Counted from the first letter of the stretch, positions 43,246-51,731 are shown. The stretch is 62,201 bases of DNA from an uncultured Spirochaetales bacterium (GCA_944392695.1 CALXXN010000012.1:1-62201); one strand, 5' to 3'. Numbers and translations are program-made. The notes: generated from the sequence alone by a model not told the origin.

Positions 43246-44703
43246 TCAACGCATCCAGAAGTCCCTAGCGAAGAGCGTGTAGACCGTGTAGAACTCAAGA
43301 CGGCCAACCAGCATCAGGAAGGAGAAGACCCATAGCGACCAGTCAGGGAATATGTCAAAGGCGAAATAGACTCCAAGTCCGCCCATGCCCGTCCCCAGGT
43401 TTCCAAGACAGAGGAAGACCGACATCAGGCAGGTCAGGAAGTCCTGTCCTGTGAGTGCTATGACGATAGCGCCGAGGAAGAGCGTGGCGAAGTAACAACC
43501 GACATAGCCCGCGATTGACAAGGCGGCCTTGTCATCCAGATGCTCACCTCCCATCTGCAGGGAGCCGACCATGTTCGGATGGACACGCTTCAACATGGAG
43601 TTCCTGGCAAGGCGCAACATGACACCAATCCTGACGACCTTCATGCCACCACCAGCCGAACCTGAGCAGGCTCCGACGAAGCAGACAGCCAGGAGGAGCA
43701 TCTGGCTGAACATCGGCCAGGCATTGAAATCAGCGGAGACGAAGCCTGTCGTGGTCATCATAGATACGACATGGAAGACCGACTCTCGGAGGGAATCTGG
43801 AAAGGCGGTATACACACCACTGACCATGAGCTGCACAGCGACAAGCAGGCTTGCGACCATCATGATCAGGCAGTAGAGCCTCAGCTCACCATTCGCCTTG
43901 ATTTTCGAGAAACGCCCACGCAGCGCGTGGAAATAAAGTGAGAAGTTGATTCCCGAGAGGAACATGAAGATGGCGCAGATCCAATCGACATAGGGGCTGT
44001 TGTAATAAACAAGGGAGTTGTTGTGAGCAGTGAAGCCTGCAGCCCCTATCGTGCCGAACATCAGTGTCATGGCATCGAAGAGCGGGAGTCCGCCAAGCAT
44101 CAGCAGGATGACCTGCAAGGCGGACAGGCCTATGTAGATCATCCACAGCGCAAGCGCCGTCCCCCGGATCGTCGGTGTCAGTTTCGACTTCGAGGGTCCC
44201 ACCGCCTCCGCACCAACCAACGCGTTCCCCCTCACTCCGAAGAAGGGAAGCACGGCGACGAAGAGGACGACGACACCCATGCCACCCAACCAGTTCGTCA
44301 GGCTGCGCCAGAAGGCGACCGACAGGTCCAGCGCATCAACATCGGTAAGGACAGAAGCCCCTGCCGTGGTGAAGCCTGACATGATCTCGAAGAAACACAT
44401 CGAATAAGACGGAAGTGATGAGGTCAGGTAAAGAGGCAGTGCACCAAAGGACGCCATGACCACCCAGGTCAATGAGACGATCAGCATCGACTCCTTCGTG
44501 CCAATCTGCATCTCATCCTCGCTGTGCGTGACCGAGAGACAGGCGATGGAGGTGACGAGCATGGCGCCTATCGTCATGACGAAGGCCTGCAGTGCCTCAC
44601 CTTCCCCACAGCGCCAGGCAATCGCCAATGGCACCATCATGACAAGGGCGATGAAGAACATGATGTAGGAAAGGAAGCGTATGATCGAACGCCAGCTGAT
44701 CAT
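43246..44703 (-). CDS. trkH: Trk/Ktr-type potassium transporter membrane subunit
   Basis: 485 aa. Four pore repeats are visible through their selectivity-filter turns: SGFTTAGASVL, FGTIGAAGFTAHN, MTTTGFVSADF and LGNLGTGMGGLG. At least ten hydrophobic segments. It takes up K+ and normally needs a cytoplasmic TrkA/KtrA regulatory subunit, which is not in this window. An extended -10 (TGT-TAGAAT, 44749-44754) lies about 45 nt before ATG 44703. Divergent from the Fe-S aldo/keto reductase. Confidence 0.93.
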   Translation of the reverse strand: MISWRSIIRFLSYIMFFIALVMMVPLAIAWRCGEGEALQAFVMTIGAMLVTSIACLSVTHSEDEMQIGTKESMLIVSLTWVVMASFGALPLYLTSSLPSYSMCFFEIMSGFTTAGASVLTDVDALDLSVAFWRSLTNWLGGMGVVVLFVAVLPFFGVRGNALVGAEAVGPSKSKLTPTIRGTALALWMIYIGLSALQVILLMLGGLPLFDAMTLMFGTIGAAGFTAHNNSLVYYNSPYVDWICAIFMFLSGINFSLYFHALRGRFSKIKANGELRLYCLIMMVASLLVAVQLMVSGVYTAFPDSLRESVFHVVSMMTTTGFVSADFNAWPMFSQMLLLAVCFVGACSGSAGGGMKVVRIGVMLRLARNSMLKRVHPNMVGSLQMGGEHLDDKAALSIAGYVGCYFATLFLGAIVIALTGQDFLTCLMSVFLCLGNLGTGMGGLGVYFAFDIFPDWSLWVFSFLMLVGRLEFYTVYTLFARDFWMR

Positions 44704-44769
44704 ATCATCATACCCACTATAGTCATGAAAGAAACTCTCCCGCAGCTGATTCTAACACGTTAAGGCAAT

Positions 44770-44800
44770 CTGACACAAAGCCCCCTCCCTTTGGTATAAT
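44770..44800 (+). promoter_or_regulatory. Promoter of the Fe-S aldo/keto reductase
   Basis: CTGACA (44770-44775), 19-nt spacer, and consensus TGG-TATAAT (hexamer 44795-44800): the best -10 in the window. A leader with GGAGGAG precedes ATG 44831. Confidence 0.7.
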
Positions 44801-44830
44801 CAAGGACAACACACGATGGAGGAGAACCAA

Positions 44831-45937
44831 ATGAGTACAGACATCTTCAGCGGCGTCAAAGGCCGCCTCGGCCTGGGATGCATGCGCTTCCCCTTGAACA
44901 CCGACAAGTCAATCGACAAGGACACGGTCATGAAGATGGTCGACCGCTTCCTTGAAGCCGGCTTCAACTACTTCGACACCGCCCATGGTTATCTTGATGG
45001 CAGGAGCGAAGGCATGGTACGCGAGGCCCTGACAAGCCGCCATCAGAGATCGGAGTACTATCTTGCCGACAAGCTCTCAAGCGCCTTCTTCAACAAGGCT
45101 GAGGATATCAGGCCACTCTTCAAGAGCCAGCTCGAGGCCTGTGGTGTCGAATACTTCGACTACTACCTGATGCATGCGATCAACAAGGACCTTTATCAGA
45201 AGTATGTCAAATGCGATGCCTTCAAGATTTCAAGGCAGCTCAAGGAGGAAGGTCTTGTCCGCCATGTCGGCATGAGCTTCCATGATTCTGCCGAGGTCCT
45301 ACGCCAGATCCTCAGCGAACAGGGGGACACGATCGAGTTCGTCCAGCTCCAGCTCAACTACGTCGACTGGGATAGCGACAACATCCAGTCAAGGCTCTGT
45401 TACGAGACCTGTGTCGAGTTCAACAAGCCAGTGATCGTCATGGAGCCCGTCAAGGGAGGCACCCTCGCCCAGCTCCTCCCCGAAGCTGACAGGGTCTTCG
45501 ACCAGCTCTCACCCAGGGGCAGCAACGCATTCTATGCGATGCGCTTCGTCGCAGGACTTGAGAATGTGAAGATGATCCTCTCAGGCATGAGCAGCACCGA
45601 GCAGGTCGAAGACAACATCAAGACCATCAAGGAAGCCAAGCCACTCACCCCTGAGGAAACAGAAGCTATCAACAAGGTGACAGAGCTCATCAGGAAGGAA
45701 GGTGCCATCGCCTGCACCAAGTGCTCCTATTGCACCGAGGTCTGTCCCAAGGGCATCGATGTCCCTTCCATCATCGCCATCCTCAATGGCAAGCGCCCCA
45801 AGGAAGACTACGCAAAAGTAACCACCAAAGCCAAAGCCTCAGACTGCCTCCACTGTGGCCGCTGTGAGAAGGCCTGCCCCCAGCACCTCCCTATCCGCCG
45901 CCATCTCCAGAGTGCTGTCTGGAACCTTGAGAGCTGA
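44831..45937 (+). CDS. Aldo/keto reductase with C-terminal 2x[4Fe-4S] ferredoxin domain
   Basis: 368 aa. Residues 1-270 are an aldo/keto reductase barrel with active-site residues in FDTAHGYLDG (Asp, Tyr), LADKL (Lys) and YYLMHA (His). Residues about 295-345 carry two cluster motifs, CTKCSYCTEVCPKG and CLHCGRCEKACPQHLP. The subfamily is widespread in anaerobes and its substrate is unknown. ATG 44831 is chosen because GGAGGAG lies 7 nt upstream; ATG 44816 would include that site. A fragment of a second copy lies at 47859. Confidence 0.92.
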   Translation: MSTDIFSGVKGRLGLGCMRFPLNTDKSIDKDTVMKMVDRFLEAGFNYFDTAHGYLDGRSEGMVREALTSRHQRSEYYLADKLSSAFFNKAEDIRPLFKSQLEACGVEYFDYYLMHAINKDLYQKYVKCDAFKISRQLKEEGLVRHVGMSFHDSAEVLRQILSEQGDTIEFVQLQLNYVDWDSDNIQSRLCYETCVEFNKPVIVMEPVKGGTLAQLLPEADRVFDQLSPRGSNAFYAMRFVAGLENVKMILSGMSSTEQVEDNIKTIKEAKPLTPEETEAINKVTELIRKEGAIACTKCSYCTEVCPKGIDVPSIIAILNGKRPKEDYAKVTTKAKASDCLHCGRCEKACPQHLPIRRHLQSAVWNLES

Positions 45938-45956
45938 GCAATACCAACAAAAACCC

Positions 45957-45991
45957 AATCAGGCTATCTTATCCAACAAGGTAGCCTGATT
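45957..45991. terminator. Long hairpin after the aldo/keto reductase
   Basis: A 14-bp stem (45957-45970 with 45978-45991, one G-U) with a 7-nt loop, 20 nt after the stop at 45937. No T-tract follows; it also covers the 3' end of the small reverse ORF 45959-46099. Confidence 0.55.
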
Positions 45992-46099
45992 CCATCTCCA
46001 GCCATCAATCACAACCTCAGCAGAGTTACTCTTCTCGTTGAAGTAGCGGTTGCTATCATCCGCGATTGCCAGAAGTTCGCAGTAATGCGACCTGATCAA
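45959..46099 (-). pseudogene. Short reverse-strand coding remnant, unrecognised
   Basis: 46 codons from TTG 46099 to TGA 45959, product including HYCELLAIADDSNRYFNEK and ending TLLDKIA. Its amino-acid composition looks protein-like, but there is no start context, and a TAA precedes it directly. It reads like the C-terminus of a lost gene of an older insertion. The family was not recognised. The 90 bp from 46100 to 46192 hold only AGACA-gacag-TGTCT followed by GGCTTTTTC, a weak forward terminator. Confidence 0.3.
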
Positions 46100-46192
46100 T
46101 TAGACAGACAGTGTCTGGCTTTTTCTATGGACCTAGGCATTTGATTTTCACATGCATTGTACAGACGCACTGAACAGCACGCAGCTGAAGCC

Positions 46193-47707
46193 TCACTTTC
46201 CATCAAAGGAGAATCTATACTTTCCTTTACCTCCAGCTGACACAATCAAGTTCAGTCTCTTCATCTTTTCTATCAGGTTTCCCGCAGAGGAGTCTGAGAG
46301 CCCACACAAAGCCCTGATATCTCTCCTGGAGAACACATCATCAGCTCTGAAATGATCATACAGTATCCGTATGTTCCTTTTTGGCTGAATGTTCAGCGGT
46401 AGCGTGTCAATGAAATCAAGAGGAACATCAAACACCTGATTTCCTGCGTAAACACCTGATTTTCCACTGTCAAACACCAAGTTTTCTGTGGAAACACCAA
46501 GTTTTTCACTATCAAACACCAGGTTTTTCCATGGGATGCCAGATTCCGCACCATAATTCAGGTTAGGCAATGTGACTATGAACTGGGAAGGTGTAGATGA
46601 GAATGTCGGAATCTTATCTTCACTGTAGTTCGAACACAGTTGATACCATTCAATGATCTTCCCAAGACCACTTCCCTGCCTCTCCATATAGCCTAAGCGC
46701 GCGAAAACATCTGCAAGAACAGGATTGCGTCTCTTTGAGGAAACCTCACTCAGCTTCTGGTTCTGTATGAGGCTGCCATCTGCCATACCACCAGGGGAAT
46801 AGATGGTCATCCTGTCATCAAAGATATCAATATGCACCTTGCTTCCAAGCTCAAGGTACGATCTATGGACAATGGCATTCACAAGAGCTTCCAGGCAGCT
46901 CCTGTCTGCATACTCAGGCATCTCAATCCTGGATGTAGGGGATTTCATCCACATCATCTTTGTATTGCGTTTGATGAAGGAAATACCATCTTCAAGCAAC
47001 TTGATGATACTTCCTGTGAACTCTGCACTATCGAAAGCATCAAGCAGTCCTCCAGCTTTCGTCAGTCCATTCCATCTAACACAGAACAGCCTTGACTGCC
47101 CCAATGGGCAGTCATCAGCAATGAGGACTCCTGCGTTTGTGAGCTTTCCACTCTCTTCATCAACAAGCCCAAAGGATGCGAGGAACTTGTTATCAAAGCT
47201 TTTACCTGTCCACGACTTATAACGTTCCATCAGCTTTGATAATGAATAGTCTTGAGCATCATACTTTGAGACTATGGCATCAAATGACGCATTCAATCCA
47301 TCAAGGATGAGTTCATTGAGGATATGGTCTGAAGCGACAATACTTTCATCACCAAGCCTGATATATGCTTCCCGTATTCCATCAGCTTTATAGTAGTAAG
47401 GAGTATGCGTACCTTTAGGAACTGATAGGACAAGATACGCCTTTCCATATTCCTCTTCCGCTGTGATGATGAATCGAGGAACTGGGGATATCCTATCCCG
47501 TATCAGTTGTGTCATTATCTCCACGTCTTTCTGGGGATCTTCAAGTCCGATGATGTTATGATCATCATCAATCACGAAGAAGAGAGTACCTCCCACTGTA
47601 TTTGCAAAAGCACTGACACTCTTAAGCCAGCTCTTGGGCTTCTTTGTTTCAAGTGCCTCTTTGAAATCACATATGCTTGCTTCTGCAATAAGGGTGCATA
47701 ACATCAT
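46193..47707 (-). CDS. AlbA_2-domain ATP-binding protein (putative transcriptional regulator)
   Basis: 504 aa. The N-terminal AlbA_2/Schlafen-like domain (FKEALETKKPKSWLKSVSAFANT, GGTLFFVIDD) is followed by an ATPase-like C-terminal region with EALVNAIVHRSY and YMERQGSGLGKIIEWY, as in HATPase_c_4 regulators. Residues about 405-440 carry a short tandem repeat, NLVFDSxKxGV, nearly three times. The end (FSRRDIRALCGLSDSSAGNLI) is a winged helix. GAGGAG precedes ATG 47707. Such proteins are common accessory genes; the regulated target is unknown. Confidence 0.85.
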   Translation of the reverse strand: MMLCTLIAEASICDFKEALETKKPKSWLKSVSAFANTVGGTLFFVIDDDHNIIGLEDPQKDVEIMTQLIRDRISPVPRFIITAEEEYGKAYLVLSVPKGTHTPYYYKADGIREAYIRLGDESIVASDHILNELILDGLNASFDAIVSKYDAQDYSLSKLMERYKSWTGKSFDNKFLASFGLVDEESGKLTNAGVLIADDCPLGQSRLFCVRWNGLTKAGGLLDAFDSAEFTGSIIKLLEDGISFIKRNTKMMWMKSPTSRIEMPEYADRSCLEALVNAIVHRSYLELGSKVHIDIFDDRMTIYSPGGMADGSLIQNQKLSEVSSKRRNPVLADVFARLGYMERQGSGLGKIIEWYQLCSNYSEDKIPTFSSTPSQFIVTLPNLNYGAESGIPWKNLVFDSEKLGVSTENLVFDSGKSGVYAGNQVFDVPLDFIDTLPLNIQPKRNIRILYDHFRADDVFSRRDIRALCGLSDSSAGNLIEKMKRLNLIVSAGGKGKYRFSFDGK

Positions 47708-47858
47708 CTCTCCTCTTGACTTGATTATCATACACGATTAGCAGACTTAGCAACACAACTGATGATAATAAGAACCTCAATATCAATGTTAATTATTCAT
47801 ACTAACATGAGATGTATATGTCGATAGAAAGATAAACCATCAAAGAAGAAGCAGAACA

Positions 47859-47917
47859 TGCACCAAGTGCTCCTATTGCACCGAGAACTGTCACAAGAGC
47901 ATCAATACCCATCAACT
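47859..47917 (+). pseudogene. Fragment of an Fe-S aldo/keto reductase cluster-binding segment
   Basis: The first 27 bases are identical to 45713-45739 of the aldo/keto reductase, and about two thirds of the next 30 match. The reading frame gives CTKCSYCTENCHKSIN. Only one cluster motif remains, with Pro to His and Gly to Ser changes and no flanking gene, so it is debris of a second copy. The region 47708-47858 shows nothing else. Confidence 0.75.
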
Positions 47918-47959
47918 ACAAGTAGCCGCCATATTTACTGTCATCTTCCATCTTCGGAT

Positions 47960-48150
47960 TTCATCTTATTGTGCAGTCTCATCCATGCAGATAGCCTAAA
48001 TGCGATTCATGTCCATGCACTCACTGTTTTGCATCCAGCTTCCAAGACACTGCCTCATGGCAACACTATTGCCCTAAGCTAACGATTCACACTCCATGGC
48101 CCGAGCTTTACTCGTAGTGGACTTTCTCCATCAAATTGATGCCCGTGCAG
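47960..48150 (-). ncRNA. Candidate omega-RNA/HEARO-like RNA of an IscB-type transposon remnant
   Basis: No ORF, but highly structured on the reverse strand. The 5' segment CTGCACGGGCATCAA then TTTGATGGAGAAAGTCC (48150-48119), followed by ACGAGTAAAGCTCGGG, resembles the conserved core I remember of IscB omega-RNA (CTGCA..GG.TGC then GTTGATGGAG..., then ATAAGCC.GGGG). Hairpins include CGAG-taaag-CTCG, GGCAA-tagtg-TTGCC and TGCA..TGCA. IscB genes normally follow directly; here only about 100 bp of debris and another gene lie downstream. The guide-bearing 5' end would run into the terminator at 48165. Based on memory of one RNA, so tentative. Confidence 0.35.
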
Positions 48151-48164
48151 GACAAATGCAACAA

Positions 48165-48189
48165 AGGGGGAGTCTCCAGGACTCCCCCT
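48165..48189 (-). terminator. Terminator of the secreted-protein operon
   Basis: Perfect 10-bp stem AGGGGGAGTC/GACTCCCCCT with a 5-nt loop, followed on the reverse strand by TTTGTTG, 19 nt after the stop at 48208. Confidence 0.8.
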
Positions 48190-48207
48190 CATATCCACAG
48201 TCAAACC

Positions 48208-49488
48208 TTAGTAGTTACTGACCAAGTGAAAGTAAATATCAGCGCTGTAATAGCCACCGACCAAATTGCTCTTGTATTCCTCAGTCACCTTTTCGGTAAG
48301 CCTAAATAAGATTGAACCTTCATCATCAAATGTCAACGAGGCCATGTCACCAGGGCGAGAAGTCTCAAACACGGCACGGCCTGTAGTCGAGGCATCTCCA
48401 CTGCCTTCCACATATGAATAAGGATAATCATGCCCCGACGAACTGCCTGTATATGGTCCCATGTATCCAGTACCATCATACCAGTTGGTGACATCTTGTG
48501 CCGAATAATCACTATCCAGCCCAATTTCAAACGGTATTGTCATTGTCGGATCATTGATATGAGTCAGACAAAACTCTTCACCTGGATTTGTTGGGTCACT
48601 GGAGGACGACACAAAAAGCTCAAATGGTGATGAATATGTCCACCCTTCACCGTCTCCGGTTCCATCTGTATAAGCAGCACTTCTTAATGCACTGGTTGTG
48701 TAAAAATAGCTACCTATCTCGACAGCCTGGCTTGAACCATCCATGTCTGTCAAATTCAAAGTCCTAGATGAAGGCAATGGATTCACAGAGAAAACAAGCG
48801 ACATCGTTGAGGAATCATAGAGATCCCCATAATAACCAGTGATGTAGACATGGAAAACGGATCCTATATCAATCGCAACGTCATTAACGATTTTCTTGAA
48901 GGAAACTTGGAAGGCAGCCCTGTAATCATCTGCAGCGGCATAACGGATCATACCTTTCTTAGCCATGTTCTCCTTCAGACCATCTGGCAAGACAAGGACT
49001 ATATCCATCCAAATCGCGCTCCAATCTTCAGTTTCACTCGTAGTGATGGAAATAGGATCCTCTAAAGCATCTGGCTCTGTATCTTCTGCATTCCGATACC
49101 CTACAGGATAAACATGTTGTTTGGTATCAACATGTTTGACAACAAAATCCAAGCCAAATGGAATCTGAAGCGACGGATCACTAGCAGATGAGAACATCCA
49201 AGGTTCTGTATTTGCTGTTCCTGATAAATCTATAAACTGGAATTCAATCAGATATGTTGTGTTTTTGGGGAGGATGGCGTCTGACCCTTCTGCCCAAGTC
49301 ATCCCCATCAGCCCAACCATATCGTTTTGATTATAATCACCTTCATTCCACGATCCTTCGCCAGCTCCGTCATAAGTACCATCGAGGTCAACAGAGAAAC
49401 AATTGGGGAAAGGCTGATAGTAAGTATATTCTGCAAAAAGAGGTATAACTAACAGTATGAGAATAAACGAAAATAAAACCCTTTTCAT
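48208..49488 (-). CDS. Secreted protein of unknown function (operon gene 4), internally duplicated
   Basis: 426 aa with a signal peptide (MKRVLFSFILILLVIPLFA). Rich in Ser, Thr, Tyr and Asp with predicted beta structure and almost no Cys. Two halves share a pattern: SSASDPSLQIPFGLDF in the first and HINDPTMTIPFEIGLDS in the second, so it probably has two copies of one domain. The C-terminus GGYYSADIYFHLVSNY parallels those of the three upstream proteins. It starts three bases after the previous stop. AT-richer than core genes. No known family. Confidence 0.7.
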   Translation of the reverse strand: MKRVLFSFILILLVIPLFAEYTYYQPFPNCFSVDLDGTYDGAGEGSWNEGDYNQNDMVGLMGMTWAEGSDAILPKNTTYLIEFQFIDLSGTANTEPWMFSSASDPSLQIPFGLDFVVKHVDTKQHVYPVGYRNAEDTEPDALEDPISITTSETEDWSAIWMDIVLVLPDGLKENMAKKGMIRYAAADDYRAAFQVSFKKIVNDVAIDIGSVFHVYITGYYGDLYDSSTMSLVFSVNPLPSSRTLNLTDMDGSSQAVEIGSYFYTTSALRSAAYTDGTGDGEGWTYSSPFELFVSSSSDPTNPGEEFCLTHINDPTMTIPFEIGLDSDYSAQDVTNWYDGTGYMGPYTGSSSGHDYPYSYVEGSGDASTTGRAVFETSRPGDMASLTFDDEGSILFRLTEKVTEEYKSNLVGGYYSADIYFHLVSNY

Positions 49489-49491
49489 TAA

Positions 49492-50166
49492 TCAGCTCCC
49501 TTGCAGTGTTATGGTGACAGTAGCATTATATGCTCCCGCCGGAGCTCCTGATGCTTCAACATAATCGCTGTTCACATAATCAGCTTGATCTTTTGGAATG
49601 AATACCCGGATTTCGCTGTTTGTAATCTGCAACCTACCACTATCAGGTCCAATAATTACAACACCATCAGCATCAATAAGCCCTCTATAAAATTGATCTG
49701 CTCCTTCTATATTATATCCAGTAGAAGCAATGAAGAATTCTCCCCCCTCATATGTGTCTGTGTTTCCAACTTGATATCGGTAGCTGAAGCGGAGGATATA
49801 GTGGACTGTTGCACCTGTTGAATGTTTCAATGGAGTCGCTGTGATTGTAAGTTGTCGAGGAGAAGTGTTTGAAGTCAATGTCCAATAAGCGATTCTCCTC
49901 CCCATTGAATAGTTATCAATGGCACCTTCGCTATCTACACTCATCAACACATCAGTCCCCTGGATATTGAAAGGCGTTCCTTCTGCACTCGTTATACTTC
50001 CTTGGATGACATCAACACCCAGAGAAGAATCTTCTGCCAGACTTCCTCCAATGGTCATCATCTGTGTCTGAGGGCTCGGAGATTTATAATCTAGCATCGC
50101 ATTTGTTGCAAATGATTGTACTAATGTGAAAAAAGATATGACAAAAATGCAGACAAGACATCTCAT
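49492..50166 (-). CDS. Secreted protein of unknown function (operon gene 3)
   Basis: 224 aa, signal peptide MRCLVCIFVISFFTLVQSFA. ATG 50166 overlaps the previous stop (ATGA), so GTG 50175 is rejected. Beta-rich, with LTSNTSPRQLTITATPLKHSTG and a final strand GAYNATVTITLQGS, which recalls the last strand of pilin-like subunits (spore coat U, type 1 pilins). No chaperone or usher gene is present. Function unknown. Confidence 0.7.
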   Translation of the reverse strand: MRCLVCIFVISFFTLVQSFATNAMLDYKSPSPQTQMMTIGGSLAEDSSLGVDVIQGSITSAEGTPFNIQGTDVLMSVDSEGAIDNYSMGRRIAYWTLTSNTSPRQLTITATPLKHSTGATVHYILRFSYRYQVGNTDTYEGGEFFIASTGYNIEGADQFYRGLIDADGVVIIGPDSGRLQITNSEIRVFIPKDQADYVNSDYVEASGAPAGAYNATVTITLQGS

Positions 50167-50972
50167 GCGCCACACTCCACTATGACAGAGATTGTCATGA
50201 CATAGGATCCGGGTATGAATTTATACTCTTTTCCCTCATCCTTATATCCATTGACGTTGAAGTATTCACCATCGCTTTCTTTTATGGTTTTTCCAAATCG
50301 AAATGTACATGGCATCTTGAAAACAGCATAAGCTCCGTAATTATTGCCATCAGAGCTAAAACGTATTGTTGGGAATTCATCAGATGAGAATCCATGGTTT
50401 GCGCCGTCATCCCCATTGTAATACAGCTCAAGCACCATTGTATTTACACCTGTAGTAGAGTCTTGAACTTCATGCCCCTTTTGAACGCCTTCTTCCGGAT
50501 ACGTCACAGCTGAATATGAATTACTGAAATCGGAACTGTCTATACCAGAAGGCCACGATCCACCATGAGGGATATATGTTAATGTTGGTACAACCTTTCC
50601 ATCAATTGGAACCTCGTTGGTCCAGTTAATGTCTCCATCAGTTGAGGGATTCCCTGCGGAATTCTCAAAATCAGTAAATTTAATCGAGAAACGTACCGGA
50701 TAGTGAAAACTATTCGTAGTATATGTAACCCGAAAGAACTCCTCATATTGACTGACATCCAGATCTGCAAGGTTGTACATGATACGCTCTCCACCATTCA
50801 CTGGAGAAGCAGTACCGTAGAAGTTTTCAATCGAAAGCGAATAATCCCAGCTATCAAGATCTACGTCCTGATTACCTACCTTAACCGCCTGGAACTCAAA
50901 GCTCTCAGTTAACGATTCTTCTGCAAACAAATGCATGCAACATAGAATCATCAGGATAAGTATTCTTCTCAT
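50163..50972 (-). CDS. Secreted protein of unknown function (operon gene 2)
   Basis: 269 aa, signal peptide MRRILILMILCCMHLFAEE. The body is beta-rich with aromatic and Gly/Asp-rich loops (IPHGGSWPSGIDSS, YYNGDDGANHGFSSDE). It ends PGSYVMTISVIVECGA, the same terminal pattern as its neighbours. ATG 50972 overlaps the stop of gene 1 (ATGA). No family recognised; presumably exported with its partners. Confidence 0.7.
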   Translation of the reverse strand: MRRILILMILCCMHLFAEESLTESFEFQAVKVGNQDVDLDSWDYSLSIENFYGTASPVNGGERIMYNLADLDVSQYEEFFRVTYTTNSFHYPVRFSIKFTDFENSAGNPSTDGDINWTNEVPIDGKVVPTLTYIPHGGSWPSGIDSSDFSNSYSAVTYPEEGVQKGHEVQDSTTGVNTMVLELYYNGDDGANHGFSSDEFPTIRFSSDGNNYGAYAVFKMPCTFRFGKTIKESDGEYFNVNGYKDEGKEYKFIPGSYVMTISVIVECGA

Positions 50973-51544
50973 ACAGCCTCCATAGTAACAGTAACAGAGG
51001 AGTAAAACTCTTTGTCCGCAGGAAGCAGATCTATGTCATCGCTTTTAAACCTATAATACATTGCAAAAAAAGTTTGAGAAGAAAGAGCTTCGCTTGTCAC
51101 TGAAGCACTACCATCATCCTCACCTGGAACGGAACATGATTTTGAATTTGAAGGAGATGAGATTGAATACATCAAAACCTCATATCCAATGGGATCATAG
51201 CCTTCTCTTTTAAATGGAGAGAACTCTAAAGTCACCTTATACGAATCCCTGGATCCGTTATGATTATATCTCACTCTATACTGAATGGACCCCCACGATG
51301 TATCTGTATTAACAGATTCCAACGGTATCTCTTCTTTAGGGTCAGAATAACTCATATCAGAGGCTAGATAAAAATGCACAGTTGGAGACGTAGATGCCTC
51401 TACTGATGTCACATATGAGAAAGTCAAATCCCTAATAGTCCCGATAGGATCAGTCGGTGGTGTTGTTTCTTCACCACCACCGCTAAATGCAAAGATTGAA
51501 AAAGCAATTAACATCATAGTAAGGAAGACCAAGAGCCGTTTCAT
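50969..51544 (-). CDS. Secreted protein of unknown function (operon gene 1)
   Basis: 191 aa, signal peptide MKRLLVFLTMMLIAFSIFA followed by a Gly/Glu/Pro-rich linker (GGGEETTPPTDP). Beta-rich, ends EFYSSVTVTMEAV like the other three. A strong GGGAGG lies 5 nt before ATG 51544, and a TTGACA/TATACT promoter lies about 160 bp upstream. First gene of the four-gene operon. No homologue recognised. Confidence 0.7.
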   Translation of the reverse strand: MKRLLVFLTMMLIAFSIFAFSGGGEETTPPTDPIGTIRDLTFSYVTSVEASTSPTVHFYLASDMSYSDPKEEIPLESVNTDTSWGSIQYRVRYNHNGSRDSYKVTLEFSPFKREGYDPIGYEVLMYSISSPSNSKSCSVPGEDDGSASVTSEALSSQTFFAMYYRFKSDDIDLLPADKEFYSSVTVTMEAV

Positions 51545-51703
51545 CCAATCCTCCCATCATTGCATGACAAAACACATGCACCTTTTGAGCATGCATGTAA
51601 CGCGGTCCTAAGCATGGAAGATATCTTCAGCATCGCCTTGTTTTCCCCTGCCTGGAGGGACAGCTCTCCAGTTACACGATTTGTTTTCCCTTTTGCATTC
51701 TCA

Positions 51704-51731
51704 AGTATAGCTTCTGCCAAACTTCTGTCAA
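51704..51731 (-). promoter_or_regulatory. Promoter of the secreted-protein operon with a long leader
   Basis: Reverse strand consensus TTGACA (51726-51731), 16-nt spacer, TATACT (51704-51709). The predicted start near 51697 leaves about 150 nt of untranslated leader before ATG 51544. The leader contains CTGGA...TCCAG and CATGCATG self-complementary segments. I could not match it to a known riboswitch. The rest of 51732-51864 shows nothing. Confidence 0.65.

Noticed and set aside
43222-44758. 14-bp direct repeat GCTGATTCTAACAC flanking trkH, as in a small mobile element
   Set aside because: Both copies lie upstream of reverse-strand genes and contain TGTTAGAAT, so they are better explained as similar extended -10 promoters of yqeC and trkH.
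46440-46540. CRISPR-like spaced repeats in the AlbA_2 gene
   Set aside because: The repeats are in frame, encode NLVFDSxKxGV and have no constant-length spacers; they are protein repeats.
51545-51697. c-di-GMP (GEMM) or other known riboswitch in the leader of the secreted-protein operon
   Set aside because: Some A-rich loops and stems exist, but the conserved GEMM core positions are not present, and nothing else matched.
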